Source of the DNA: Limisphaerales bacterium
GTDB lineage: Bacteria; Verrucomicrobiota; Verrucomicrobiia; Limisphaerales; UBA11358
Length of the DNA: 15,248 bases
Assembly (NCBI GenBank): GCA_003133815.1
Contig: PKZR01000127.1
Location: forward strand, 1-15,248
Direction: 5' to 3'
Position 1 is the stretch's first letter. Each line of letters starts with the position of its first letter. Below are positions 7,034 to 14,299 of the stretch, piece after piece. A program made the position numbers and the translations under genes. The notes beneath the pieces are model-generated. The model had not been told where the DNA came from. It saw nothing but the letters and a program-made list of their open reading frames with translations, and searched no databases.

Positions 7034-7372
7034 TTCTATAATTTTATAGTGTCGCCATTTCAGCACCGCATGGCAAGCATCGGAAAAAATAAAAACCACG
7101 CAGCTTTATTGCATATGCCATTTTTTGAAGATCACGGTCACTGACATCAACAATAAACGATGCATGTCCGCCAAAAAATGAGAAGCATGCCATAGTGCGT
7201 TCATGCATTGTAAAACGAAGCTTGGCGGCATTAAGCCAACAAACATGACAATTTCATTCAATAACTTTACTGCGATTTTGGCGTCGGGATTAGCAGCGAG
7301 AATTCTCATTCATTTAGAGGACTCAATTCTTTGTCCTTCGTGGCATCTGGCGCAAAGAAAAGGTATCAGCTT
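7034..7372. other. Divergent spacer between the DUF2721 and radical SAM genes
   Basis: These 339 bases must hold promoters for both directions. I see no credible gene: an open frame at 7106-7309 on the minus strand has no family features. An inverted repeat TTGGC-N8-GCCAA (7222-7239) and several ATGCAT/GCATGC-like hexamers are present. A ribosome site AAAGG (7358-7362) precedes the radical SAM ATG at 7373. A TATAAAATTATA stretch lies immediately before the DUF2721 start codon. Confidence 0.5.
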
Positions 7373-8275
7373 ATGAGCGTTTGGACTGCAACGCCTCCTC
7401 GGAACGAGGATAAGGCCGGTCGCCAGCACGATTCTTCTGGTTCGGTATTTGCCCGCCCGCGCGAATTTCTGGGCAATCACTATGTTTACGCGGTCGTATC
7501 GTCGCGGGCGCGTGGCTTGTCCATCGGCGTGAACATGAACCCGATAAAGCGTTGTAATTTCAGATGTGAATATTGCGAAGTAGATCGCACCGTGCGCCCG
7601 CTCAGAAAATCGTTGGACGTGAACGTGGTGGCGTTGGAGCTGCAACGCACATTGTGGCGGGCGTGCTCGGGAGAACTTCTGGATTTTGCCTGTTACCGCA
7701 ATACGTCGGCCAATTTGCCCGAGCTGCGGCAGGTCGCCTTGAGCGGAGACGGCGAACCGACACTATGTCCAAATTTTCTAGACGCGATCCGCACTGTCGT
7801 CCATGTCCGCGCGCTGGGGCGGTTTCCATTCTTCAAAATCGCGTTGATTACCAATGGCTCCCATTTGAATTTGCGACCGGTGCAGGAGGGTTTAAAACTG
7901 TTTACACAGCAGGACGAAATCTGGGTCAAGCTTGATGCAGGAACTCAAACCTACATGGACAAGGTAAACAAGCCGGCCTGTTCGCTTGACAAAATTCTTG
8001 AGAACATTCTTTTAACAGCCCGACAACGGCCGGTGATCATTCAAAGTCTCTTTCCATTAGTGGATGGCGAAGAGCCGTCCACCTGGGAAATTTTTCAATA
8101 TGCTCTGCGGCTAAATGAGTTGAAACAAGCAGGCGCGCAAATCCCACTCGTCCAAATTTATTCGGCCACACGGCCATCGGCACAGTCGAGATGCGGACAT
8201 CTTCCGTTGAAAACACTCGCATATATCGCGCAACAGGTGCGGGAGGTCAGCGGTCTGAACGCCGAAATTTATTAG
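7373..8275 (+). CDS. Radical SAM protein (COG0731-like)
   Basis: A 300-residue radical SAM enzyme. The [4Fe-4S]/SAM motif is CNFRCEYC (C61, C65, C68), preceded by SSRARGLSIGVNMNPIKR, which resembles the 'PSRRLGRSLGI' lead-in of bacterial COG0731 proteins. VALSGDGEPTL (121-131) is the 'GGE'-type SAM-binding strand, ALITNGS the next strand, and VKLDAG follows as in this family. COG0731 includes the wyosine tRNA enzymes of archaea, but the bacterial members are mostly uncharacterised, so no reaction is claimed. Start: ATG at 7373 with AAAGG ten bases upstream; an in-frame TTG at 7331 is less likely. It stands alone on the plus strand and its link to the oxygen-response genes that follow is unknown. 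Confidence 0.9.
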   Translation: MSVWTATPPRNEDKAGRQHDSSGSVFARPREFLGNHYVYAVVSSRARGLSIGVNMNPIKRCNFRCEYCEVDRTVRPLRKSLDVNVVALELQRTLWRACSGELLDFACYRNTSANLPELRQVALSGDGEPTLCPNFLDAIRTVVHVRALGRFPFFKIALITNGSHLNLRPVQEGLKLFTQQDEIWVKLDAGTQTYMDKVNKPACSLDKILENILLTARQRPVIIQSLFPLVDGEEPSTWEIFQYALRLNELKQAGAQIPLVQIYSATRPSAQSRCGHLPLKTLAYIAQQVREVSGLNAEIY

Positions 8276-8313
8276 CACAGAATGAACTGGTGTGCATTGC
8301 AAAAACCCGCCAC

Positions 8314-8347
8314 CCCTTAGTCTTTAGTAAGGGATTCCCTTAGTCTT
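8314..8347 (+). repeat. Direct and inverted repeats after the radical SAM gene
   Basis: CCCTTAGTCTT occurs twice (8314-8324 and 8337-8347). Between them lies TAAGGGA-T-TCCCTTA (8328-8342), so alternative stems are possible: CCCTTA/TAAGGG (8314-8319 with 8328-8333) or the inner palindrome. No run of T follows, so it is not a standard terminator. It starts 38 bases past the stop of the radical SAM gene. Confidence 0.55.
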
Positions 8348-8424
8348 CCTAATGGTTTTACCTCAAACACAATCAGGCGCAACCCCAATTGTTCGATTCG
8401 ACGACTTACCCTATTTTGCTCTCA

Positions 8425-8445
8425 ACAGAACAAGATTAGTTCTGT
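8425..8445 (+). promoter_or_regulatory. Inverted repeat ACAGAAC-N7-GTTCTGT before the PocR-AraC gene
   Basis: A perfect 7+7 inverted repeat with a 7-base centre, ending 24 bases before the ATG at 8470. Its place fits an operator for autoregulation or a hairpin in the mRNA leader. Which protein binds it is unknown. Confidence 0.5.
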
Positions 8446-8469
8446 GCACAAAATAGAAAGACAACGATT

Positions 8470-9345
8470 ATGACAAAACATTTGATTGAAGCGCTGACCG
8501 GCTCAAAGATTTATCAGGACTACGAACGCGCGTTCAGCGAAATGACAGGCATGCCCATGATGTTGAGATCCGTGGAATCATGGCAACTGCCGCATCACGG
8601 CAAACGATATGAAAATCCGTTTTGCGAGATGCTAGCGCAAAAAAGCCAATCCTGCGCCGCTTGTCTGCAAACCCAGCAGCAACTTTCAGAAACAGCCACA
8701 TATGAGGCAAAAACCGTCACTTGTCAGGTCGGCTTGTCCGACACCGCCGTGCCTGTGCGAATGGGCGAGCAGTTGATTGGATTTCTAACAACCGGCCAGG
8801 TGTTTTGCAAGAAGCCAACGGAAACGCAATTCAAACGCGTTACCAGACTGCTCACCGACTGGGGCCTGCAATTGAATGCGAAAGAAGCGCATGAGGCTTA
8901 TTTCGGCGCACGCGTCCTGTCAGTACGTGAGCACGAATCCGTCGTAAAGCTGCTCGCCATTTTTGGGGAGCATCTTTCTATGGCATGCAACCAGATCGTT
9001 GTGCGGGAGCAAAATGCCGAGCCTCCAGTTATCACGCGCGCCAAGCAATTCATTACTGACCACCAAACCGAAGATCTTTCGCTGGAGCAGGTTGCCTGCG
9101 CAGTTCACACCAGCAAGTTCTATTTTTGCAAGATTTTTAAAAAAGAAACCGGTGTGAATTTTACAGACTACCTTTCTCGCGTGCGTTTGGAGCGGGCAAA
9201 AAATCTTCTGCTCAACCCAAACTTGCGTATAAGCGAGATTGCCTACGAAGTCGGCTTCCAATCGCTGACGCATTTCAACCGCGTGTTCAAACGCATTCTC
9301 GGCCGCTCGCCCACTGATTATCGTGTGCGGTTGGCACAAGTTTAA
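8470..9345 (+). CDS. PocR-domain AraC-family transcriptional regulator
   Basis: A 291-residue regulator. Residues about 10-175 match the PocR sensory domain: NPFCEMLAQKSQSCAACLQ (49-67), TVTCQVGLSDTAVPVRMGEQ (82-101) and IGFLTTGQVFC (103-113). Cys52, Cys62, Cys65 and Cys85 stand where PocR proteins commonly have cysteines and could hold a metal or Fe-S site or act as a redox switch; this is inference. Residues 186-291 are a double helix-turn-helix AraC domain with DLSLEQVACAVHTSKFYFCKIFKKETG and the second helix pair ISEIAYEVGFQSLTHFNRVFKRILGRSPTDYR. The domain order (sensor then DNA binding) is standard. AGAAAG lies about ten bases before the ATG. It precedes the PAS kinase by 54 bases and may be co-transcribed with it. 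Confidence 0.93.
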   Translation: MTKHLIEALTGSKIYQDYERAFSEMTGMPMMLRSVESWQLPHHGKRYENPFCEMLAQKSQSCAACLQTQQQLSETATYEAKTVTCQVGLSDTAVPVRMGEQLIGFLTTGQVFCKKPTETQFKRVTRLLTDWGLQLNAKEAHEAYFGARVLSVREHESVVKLLAIFGEHLSMACNQIVVREQNAEPPVITRAKQFITDHQTEDLSLEQVACAVHTSKFYFCKIFKKETGVNFTDYLSRVRLERAKNLLLNPNLRISEIAYEVGFQSLTHFNRVFKRILGRSPTDYRVRLAQV

Positions 9346-9360
9346 GCAAGCGCCCTCTTT

Positions 9361-9378
9361 TAGCGTGTCTCTCCGCTA
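9361..9378 (+). repeat. Small hairpin between the AraC-type gene and the PAS kinase
   Basis: TAGCG-N8-CGCTA forms a 5-bp stem in the 54-base gap. It lacks a T-run, so read-through from the regulator gene into the kinase gene is likely. Confidence 0.3.
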
Positions 9379-9399
9379 GGCTTTGTTATCATCGGGACG

Positions 9400-10881
9400 A
9401 TGAATGACCAGAGTCGGTTGACGCGCGCGGAACTGATTGAAGTCGTGGGGGAATTAAGAGAAAAAGCGATCGTCAACGAATTGCAACAAGTCAAAAATAT
9501 TGAAGCTTTGCGCGATAGCGAAGAGCGGTTGAATGCGATTTTGAAAACCGCCGTTGAAGGCATCATCACGATTGACCAGCGCGGTATCATCGAATCATTC
9601 AATCCATCGGCGGAGAAAATCTTCGGTTACAAAGCGGACGAAGCCATAGGACAAAACATCAAATTGCTCATGCCTGAACCATTCCGGCATGAGCATAACG
9701 GCTATCTCAAAAGCTACGAGCAAACCGACCATGCAAAAATCATCGGCATCGGTCGTGAAGTGATTGGCCGGCGCAAAGACGGATCAACTTTCCCTATGGA
9801 TTTGTCCGTTAGCGAAATGTGGCTGGCCAATCGCCGGATGTTCACAGGCTTCGTCCGCGACATCACTGAACGAAAGCAGTCCGAAAAAGCGTTGCTGCAT
9901 TATGCGGCGCTGGTTGAATCCTCTGATGACGCCATTATCGGCAAGACTTTGGAAGGCACCATCACCAGTTGGAACCGGGGCGCGCAAATGGTGTTTGGAT
10001 ATTCTAGCGAGGAAATAATAGGCAAATCCATATCTGTTCTCATTCCCGATAATCGAAAAGATGAAGAGCCGGGCATTTTGGAAAAAATCAGGCGCGGCGA
10101 GTCCGTCGAACACTACGAAACTGTCCGGCGACGCAAAGACGGCAAGCTGATTGACATTTCCGTGACCGTTTCGCCAATTCGGGATGCGGATGGTAAAATC
10201 ATCGGCGCCTCGAAAGTGGCGCGCGATATCACAGATCGAAAGCAACTAGAAAAGGAAATCACCGAGGTCAGCAATCGTGAGCAGCAACGAATCGGACAGG
10301 ATTTGCACGACGGTTTATGCCAGGAGTTAACTGGCATCGAGATGATGTGCCAGGTGCTTGAGCAAAAACTGGCGGCCAAATCAAAAGCAGAATCAAAACA
10401 GGTCGGCGACATCGCGCAACACATCCGCGAAGCGATTGCCCACACACGCAAACTGGCACGCGGGCTTTCGCCGGTGGAACTCGAAGCCAACGGATTCATT
10501 TCCGCATTGCATGAACTGGCGGCGCATGTGCATGAATTGTTTCACATTGAGTGCCGTCTTGAATGTTCCGAACCGGTTTTGATCCGTAATAATGTTCTCG
10601 CGACGCATTTGTATCGCATTGTTCAGGAAGCGATCAACAACGCCATCAAGCATGGCCGGGCCAGGCAAATTAGTATTTCGCTGAAATCGGCGGGCCACCA
10701 GTTTGCACTGACCGTAAAGGACGACGGCCTTGGCTTTTCGAATGAAACAAAAAAACACGGTGGCATGGGTATGCATATTATGAAATATCGTGCTGGCGTC
10801 TTGAATGCATCACTTGAGGTGCGATCTGGCTCGGGCGGCACGGGCACGACCGTTGTTTGCACGTTCAGAAAAAATTTATGA
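9400..10881 (+). CDS. Soluble PAS-PAS sensor histidine kinase with FixL-like haem pocket
   Basis: A 493-residue kinase without membrane segments. A coiled coil (about 10-42) precedes PAS1 (43-160). PAS1 follows Bradyrhizobium FixL closely: IGQNIKLLMPEP, IIGIGREVIGRRKDGSTFPMDLS and FTGFVRDITE. Aligned without gaps, His99 falls on the proximal haem ligand His200 and Arg119 on the distal Arg220; FixL Arg206 and His214 are Ser and Lys here. PAS2 (about 168-282) has ESSDDAIIGKTLEGTITSWN and no obvious cofactor residue. HisKA_3 has phospho-acceptor His303 in EQQRIGQDLHDGLCQ. The ATPase domain shows HLYRIVQEAINNAIKHGRA (403-421), DDGLGF (441-446) and GGMGMHIM. The stop overlaps the regulator start (ATGA). 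Predicted cytosolic O2 (or NO/redox) sensor for the cydAB genes that follow; haem binding is inferred from residues only. Confidence 0.95.
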   Translation: MNDQSRLTRAELIEVVGELREKAIVNELQQVKNIEALRDSEERLNAILKTAVEGIITIDQRGIIESFNPSAEKIFGYKADEAIGQNIKLLMPEPFRHEHNGYLKSYEQTDHAKIIGIGREVIGRRKDGSTFPMDLSVSEMWLANRRMFTGFVRDITERKQSEKALLHYAALVESSDDAIIGKTLEGTITSWNRGAQMVFGYSSEEIIGKSISVLIPDNRKDEEPGILEKIRRGESVEHYETVRRRKDGKLIDISVTVSPIRDADGKIIGASKVARDITDRKQLEKEITEVSNREQQRIGQDLHDGLCQELTGIEMMCQVLEQKLAAKSKAESKQVGDIAQHIREAIAHTRKLARGLSPVELEANGFISALHELAAHVHELFHIECRLECSEPVLIRNNVLATHLYRIVQEAINNAIKHGRARQISISLKSAGHQFALTVKDDGLGFSNETKKHGGMGMHIMKYRAGVLNASLEVRSGSGGTGTTVVCTFRKNL

Positions 10882-11558
10882 GCAAGAAATCGCCTGCACA
10901 GAAAAAAAAACGCATTTTGGTCGTGGACGACCATCCGATGATGCGGCAGGGACTGGCTCAACTCATCAGTGCGGAACCAGATTTGGCCATTTGTGGCGAG
11001 GCAGAAAACGCAGAATATGCGCTCACCAGCCTCAGTGCCTTGAAGCCCGACCTTGTACTGGTGGACATTTCATTGCCCGGAAAAAACGGACTCGAACTCA
11101 TCAAGGATTTTCAAGCGATACAGCCCGGCCAGGCTGTTCTGGTCATTTCCATGCATGACGAATCGCTATACGCAGAGCGCGTCCTCCGAGCGGGTGGCCG
11201 CGGCTACATCATGAAACAGGAAGGTGGCAAGAAATTGATGCAAGCCATCCGGCAGGTGCTGGACGGAAAAATTTATGTCAGCGAAAAAATTTCGGCCGAT
11301 ATCCTTGAAATATTTTCGGGCCGCCGCCCCGGAATCGAAAGTTCACCTGTGGAAAAATTGACCGATCGTGAATTTGAAGTCTTCCAGCTCGTCGGTCAAG
11401 GCAAGGGAACGCGCGAAGTTTCTGAAAAACTCCACTTGAGCGTCAAAACCGTGGAAGTTCATCGTGCAAACATCAAGACGAAGCTGCAGTTGAAGTCGGC
11501 GTCGGAGTTAATGCGCTTCGCAGTGCAGTGGTCAGAATCGCAAAGCTCGAAGACATAG
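10878..11558 (+). CDS. NarL/FixJ-type response regulator, partner of the PAS kinase
   Basis: A 226-residue regulator. Receiver: DD at 17-18, phospho-acceptor Asp63 in LVLVDISLPGKNG, VISMHDESLYAERV, and Lys in YIMKQE. LuxR-type helix-turn-helix: LTDREFEVFQLVGQGKGTREVSEKL then the recognition helix SVKTVEVHRANIKTKL with the usual KTVxxH. The ATG at 10878 overlaps the kinase stop TGA, so the pair is translationally coupled; a TTG seven codons upstream is rejected. The regulator resembles FixJ in general plan but belongs, on the receiver and linker (SSPVEKLTDRE), with the paralogue at 4726-5385. cydA begins 157 bases downstream with no good terminator between, so cydAB is both its likely target and possibly part of its transcript. 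Confidence 0.96.
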   Translation: MSKKSPAQKKKRILVVDDHPMMRQGLAQLISAEPDLAICGEAENAEYALTSLSALKPDLVLVDISLPGKNGLELIKDFQAIQPGQAVLVISMHDESLYAERVLRAGGRGYIMKQEGGKKLMQAIRQVLDGKIYVSEKISADILEIFSGRRPGIESSPVEKLTDREFEVFQLVGQGKGTREVSEKLHLSVKTVEVHRANIKTKLQLKSASELMRFAVQWSESQSSKT

Positions 11559-11715
11559 TCTTTATTTGACCATGTGACGACAAAAGACGTTTAGCATTTT
11601 CCGAGCAATGGCTGATGCAAACCGAATAGTTTCAGCAATTTAAAGAATATAAGATGAATCATCCCCATTTCAACCACGCCACACTTGACCAAAGGTCTCT
11701 GGAGGTGCAGTTTCT
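11559..11715 (+). promoter_or_regulatory. Spacer and presumed control region of cydAB
   Basis: A short hairpin AAGAC-ATA-GTCTT (11550-11562) overlaps the regulator stop and is too weak to be a good terminator. TTGACCA occurs twice (11566-11572 and 11685-11691), the second inside GACC-AAA-GGTC (11687-11697). The first could be a -35 element, but the -10 at the right distance (TTTAGC) is poor. I see no clear FNR (TTGAT-N4-ATCAA) site. A regulator site is expected here but not proven. Confidence 0.4.
11701..11707 (+). promoter_or_regulatory. Strong ribosome binding site of cydA
   Basis: GGAGGTG is a seven-base match to the anti-Shine-Dalgarno end of 16S rRNA. From its GGAGG core it is 10 bases to a TTG (11716) and 16 bases to the ATG (11722), so spacing favours the TTG start by two codons. 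Confidence 0.75.
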
Positions 11716-13101
11716 TTGCCTATGGATGTCTTAACCCTCTCACGCATCCAGTTCGGCGCGACTATCGCGTTTCATTACATTTACCCGCCGTTAAGCATCG
11801 GGCTGGGCGTCATGCTTGTCATCATGGAAGGATTGTGGCTCAAAACGAAAAAGCCGATTTATCACCAGATGGCAAGATTTTGGACGAAAGTCTTCGCGCT
11901 GACATTCGCCATCGGCGTGGCGACGGGCATCGTTATGGAATTTGAATTCGGCACGAACTGGGCGACGTATTCACGTTTTGTTGGCGACGTTTTCGGCAGC
12001 GCACTCGCGGCAGAAGGAATTTTTGCATTCTTTCTGGAATCAGGCTTTCTAGCCGTCTTGCTTTTCGGATGGGATAAGGTCGGCCACAAAATGCACTTTT
12101 TCTCGACGTGCATGGTCTGCCTCGGGGCGCATTTCAGCGCAGTGTGGATTGTTGTCGCGAACTCGTGGATGCAAACGCCTGCGGGTTACAAAATCGTGAC
12201 TCATAACGGCATTCCGCGCGCGGAGATCACGGATTTCTGGCAATTGGTTTTTAATCCGTCCATGGTGGATCGTCTTTCGCATGTTGTGGTCGGCGCATGG
12301 TCAACAGGGGCGTTTCTCGTCGTGAGTGTAAGCGCGTGGTATTTGCTGAAGAAAAAGCACATGGAATTTGCCAGCGCGTCATTGAAAGTTGGGCTGACAG
12401 TTGCGCTCATTGCTTCGTTGTTACAGGCGGTGACGGGTCATACCAGCGCACAAGGCGTTGGAAAAAACCAACCGGCCAAACTCGCCGCATTTGAAGGACT
12501 TTATGAAACAACCTCGAACGCGCCGCTGACGATTGTCGGCTGGGTGGATGAAAAAAATGAAAAGGTTGACGGAATTCAGATGCGTGGCCTATTGAGCTTT
12601 CTCGATCATAACGATTTTCACACTCCAGTTACCGGCCTTGATGCCTTTGCGCCTGAAGACCGTCCGCCGGTCGAGGCGTCATTTTTATTTTTTCACGGCA
12701 TGGTGGCTATCGGATTTTCGCTGATTGCAATTTCCGCGCTCGGATTTTTATATTTCCGGCACGGTTCGCTGCACGAACGCCGGTGGCTGCTGTGGATTCT
12801 TGTTTTCTCTGTGCTAGGCCCGGAAATTGCCAACCAGCTTGGCTGGTTCGCCGCAGAAGTCGGACGCCAGCCCTGGATTGTTTATGGCCTGATGCGAACG
12901 CCCGAGGGTCTTTCAAAAATTGTGAAGGCGAACATCGTCCTCACGTCGCTGATTTTGTTTACGTTCATTTATTTTCTGCTGTTCGCCGTTTTCATTTATC
13001 TTCTCAACGACAAAATCCAGCACGGCCCGCACGACGAAGATTTAATCCCGTCGGGTAAACTGGCATTGCCGGATGAATTGACCCACCACAAAAAATCATG
13101 A
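11716..13101 (+). CDS. cydA: Cytochrome bd quinol oxidase subunit I
   Basis: CydA carries the three haems and the quinol site of cytochrome bd, which reduces O2 to water in the inner membrane with high affinity. At 461 residues it is the short-Q-loop form (E. coli has 522). Key residues, with E. coli numbers: His20 (H19, haem b595), Glu100 and Glu108 (E99, E107), His189 (H186, haem b558), Lys255 and Glu260 in GKNQPAKLAAFEGLY (K252, E257, quinol site), Met329 (M393, b558), and Glu381 with Arg384 in EVGRQPW (E445, R448). E. coli Arg391 appears to be His327 (FFHGM). Start: TTG at 11716 fits the strong ribosome site; the ATG at 11722 would remove two residues. It overlaps cydB (ATGA), and follows a haem-PAS kinase/regulator pair that may control it. 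Confidence 0.98.
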   Translation: MPMDVLTLSRIQFGATIAFHYIYPPLSIGLGVMLVIMEGLWLKTKKPIYHQMARFWTKVFALTFAIGVATGIVMEFEFGTNWATYSRFVGDVFGSALAAEGIFAFFLESGFLAVLLFGWDKVGHKMHFFSTCMVCLGAHFSAVWIVVANSWMQTPAGYKIVTHNGIPRAEITDFWQLVFNPSMVDRLSHVVVGAWSTGAFLVVSVSAWYLLKKKHMEFASASLKVGLTVALIASLLQAVTGHTSAQGVGKNQPAKLAAFEGLYETTSNAPLTIVGWVDEKNEKVDGIQMRGLLSFLDHNDFHTPVTGLDAFAPEDRPPVEASFLFFHGMVAIGFSLIAISALGFLYFRHGSLHERRWLLWILVFSVLGPEIANQLGWFAAEVGRQPWIVYGLMRTPEGLSKIVKANIVLTSLILFTFIYFLLFAVFIYLLNDKIQHGPHDEDLIPSGKLALPDELTHHKKS

Positions 13102-14120
13102 CCTTCGACCTCAACACCATCTGGTTCATCCTCATCGGCGTGCTGTTCACCGGCTACGCAATTCTGGACGGATTTGATTTGGGAATCGGCGCGCTGCATC
13201 TGTTTACGAAAAAAGATGAGGAACGGCGCATTATGCTCAATTCCATCGGACCCGTCTGGGACGGCAACGAGGTCTGGCTTGTCACAGGCGGTGGCGCGCT
13301 GTTTGCCGCATTCCCGAATGTATATGCGACGGCATTTTCCGGTTTTTATCTCGCGCTGATTTTGCTGTTGGTGGCCTTGATTTTTCGTGCCGTAGCGATT
13401 GAATTCCGCAGCAAGCAACCAATGCGCTGGTGGCGGCAGATGTGGGACATTGGATTTTCTGTCGGCAGCATCTTATCCAGCCTGCTTATCGGAGTGGCGC
13501 TCGGCAACATTGCATGGGGCGTGCCGATTGCCGCAAACGGAGAATTTGCCGGGACATTTCTTGGTTTGCTGATGCCATATCCCCTGCTCGTCGGCGTCAC
13601 AACGTTGACGTTGTTCATGATGCACGGAGCCATTTATGGCGTTTTGAAAACTGAAGGCGAACTGCATGACAAACTGCGCCTGTGGGCGATGAGTTGCATC
13701 ATTTTTTTTGTGATTTGCGCCACGACGACAACCATGGCCACTCTGCTCTACGCGCCACACATCGCCGAGCGTGTTAAGGAAAATCCTTGGCTCTTCAGCA
13801 TCGTGCTGGCGAATATGCTGTCCATTGCAAACATCCCGCGTGAATTTCACCACAAAAACGACGGAATGGCATTTCTCTCATCTTGCGGGGCGATAATCAC
13901 GCTCATGGCATTGTTTGCCGTGGATGCTTTTCCGAATCTCATTTATAGCTGGCCGCATCCCGAAAACAGCTTGACGATTTACAACTCCGCCTCCTCACCA
14001 AAGACGCTCGGCATCATGCTCGTTTTCGCGATTATAGGAGTGCCGGTTGTGATTGCCTATACTATCTGCATCTACTGGATTTTTCGCGGCAAGGTGAAGA
14101 TGGATCGGATGAGCTATTGA
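13098..14120 (+). CDS. cydB: Cytochrome bd quinol oxidase subunit II
   Basis: A 340-residue membrane protein with about eight to nine hydrophobic segments. CydB stabilises the haem-bearing CydA and, in characterised enzymes, helps form the proton or oxygen channel. Family marks: N-terminal FILIGVLFTGYAILDGFDLGIG, then IGPVWDGNEVWLVTGGGALFAAFP, the loop RAVAIEFRSK, and GLLMPYPLLVGVTTLTLFMMHGAIY. The C-terminus ends with a basic FRGKVKMDRMSY in the cytoplasm. The ATG overlaps the cydA stop. No cydX-like small subunit and no cydDC exporter follow; the enzyme presumably depends on copies elsewhere or does without. Confidence 0.98.
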   Translation: MTFDLNTIWFILIGVLFTGYAILDGFDLGIGALHLFTKKDEERRIMLNSIGPVWDGNEVWLVTGGGALFAAFPNVYATAFSGFYLALILLLVALIFRAVAIEFRSKQPMRWWRQMWDIGFSVGSILSSLLIGVALGNIAWGVPIAANGEFAGTFLGLLMPYPLLVGVTTLTLFMMHGAIYGVLKTEGELHDKLRLWAMSCIIFFVICATTTTMATLLYAPHIAERVKENPWLFSIVLANMLSIANIPREFHHKNDGMAFLSSCGAIITLMALFAVDAFPNLIYSWPHPENSLTIYNSASSPKTLGIMLVFAIIGVPVVIAYTICIYWIFRGKVKMDRMSY

Positions 14121-14144
14121 GTTTGAGTCCGCTTACTCGAACCA

Positions 14145-14174
14145 GCCTTGGCCCGATAGCGCTACTCGGAAGGC
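14145..14174 (+). repeat. Stem-loop after cydB
   Basis: GCCTT-GGC-CCGA-N9-TCGG-AAGGC can fold as a two-part stem (5 bp plus 4 bp) with a three-base bulge. It begins 25 bases past the cydB stop. No T-run follows, so it is at best an mRNA-end structure, not a textbook terminator. Confidence 0.35.
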
Positions 14175-14299
14175 AACGAATTAACTTGCCATTGGCGCAT
14201 ACCTTTCCAAAATAAAACCGCGTCAATTTTGCGGCGATATAAGATTGGTATTTTGAACCACTCCAATTCCATCTTGCGATTGACCAGTCACGACAAAAA

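Noticed and set aside
7106..7309. 67-codon minus-strand frame in the divergent spacer
   Set aside because: No family features; the region is A+T-rich and more likely holds promoters.
7310..7645. 111-codon minus-strand frame overlapping the radical SAM start
   Set aside because: It covers the radical SAM N-terminal and cysteine-motif coding region in antisense and lacks any motif.
8314..8347. Possible CRISPR array
   Set aside because: Only two 11-base repeats with a short palindromic centre and no cas gene; not an array.
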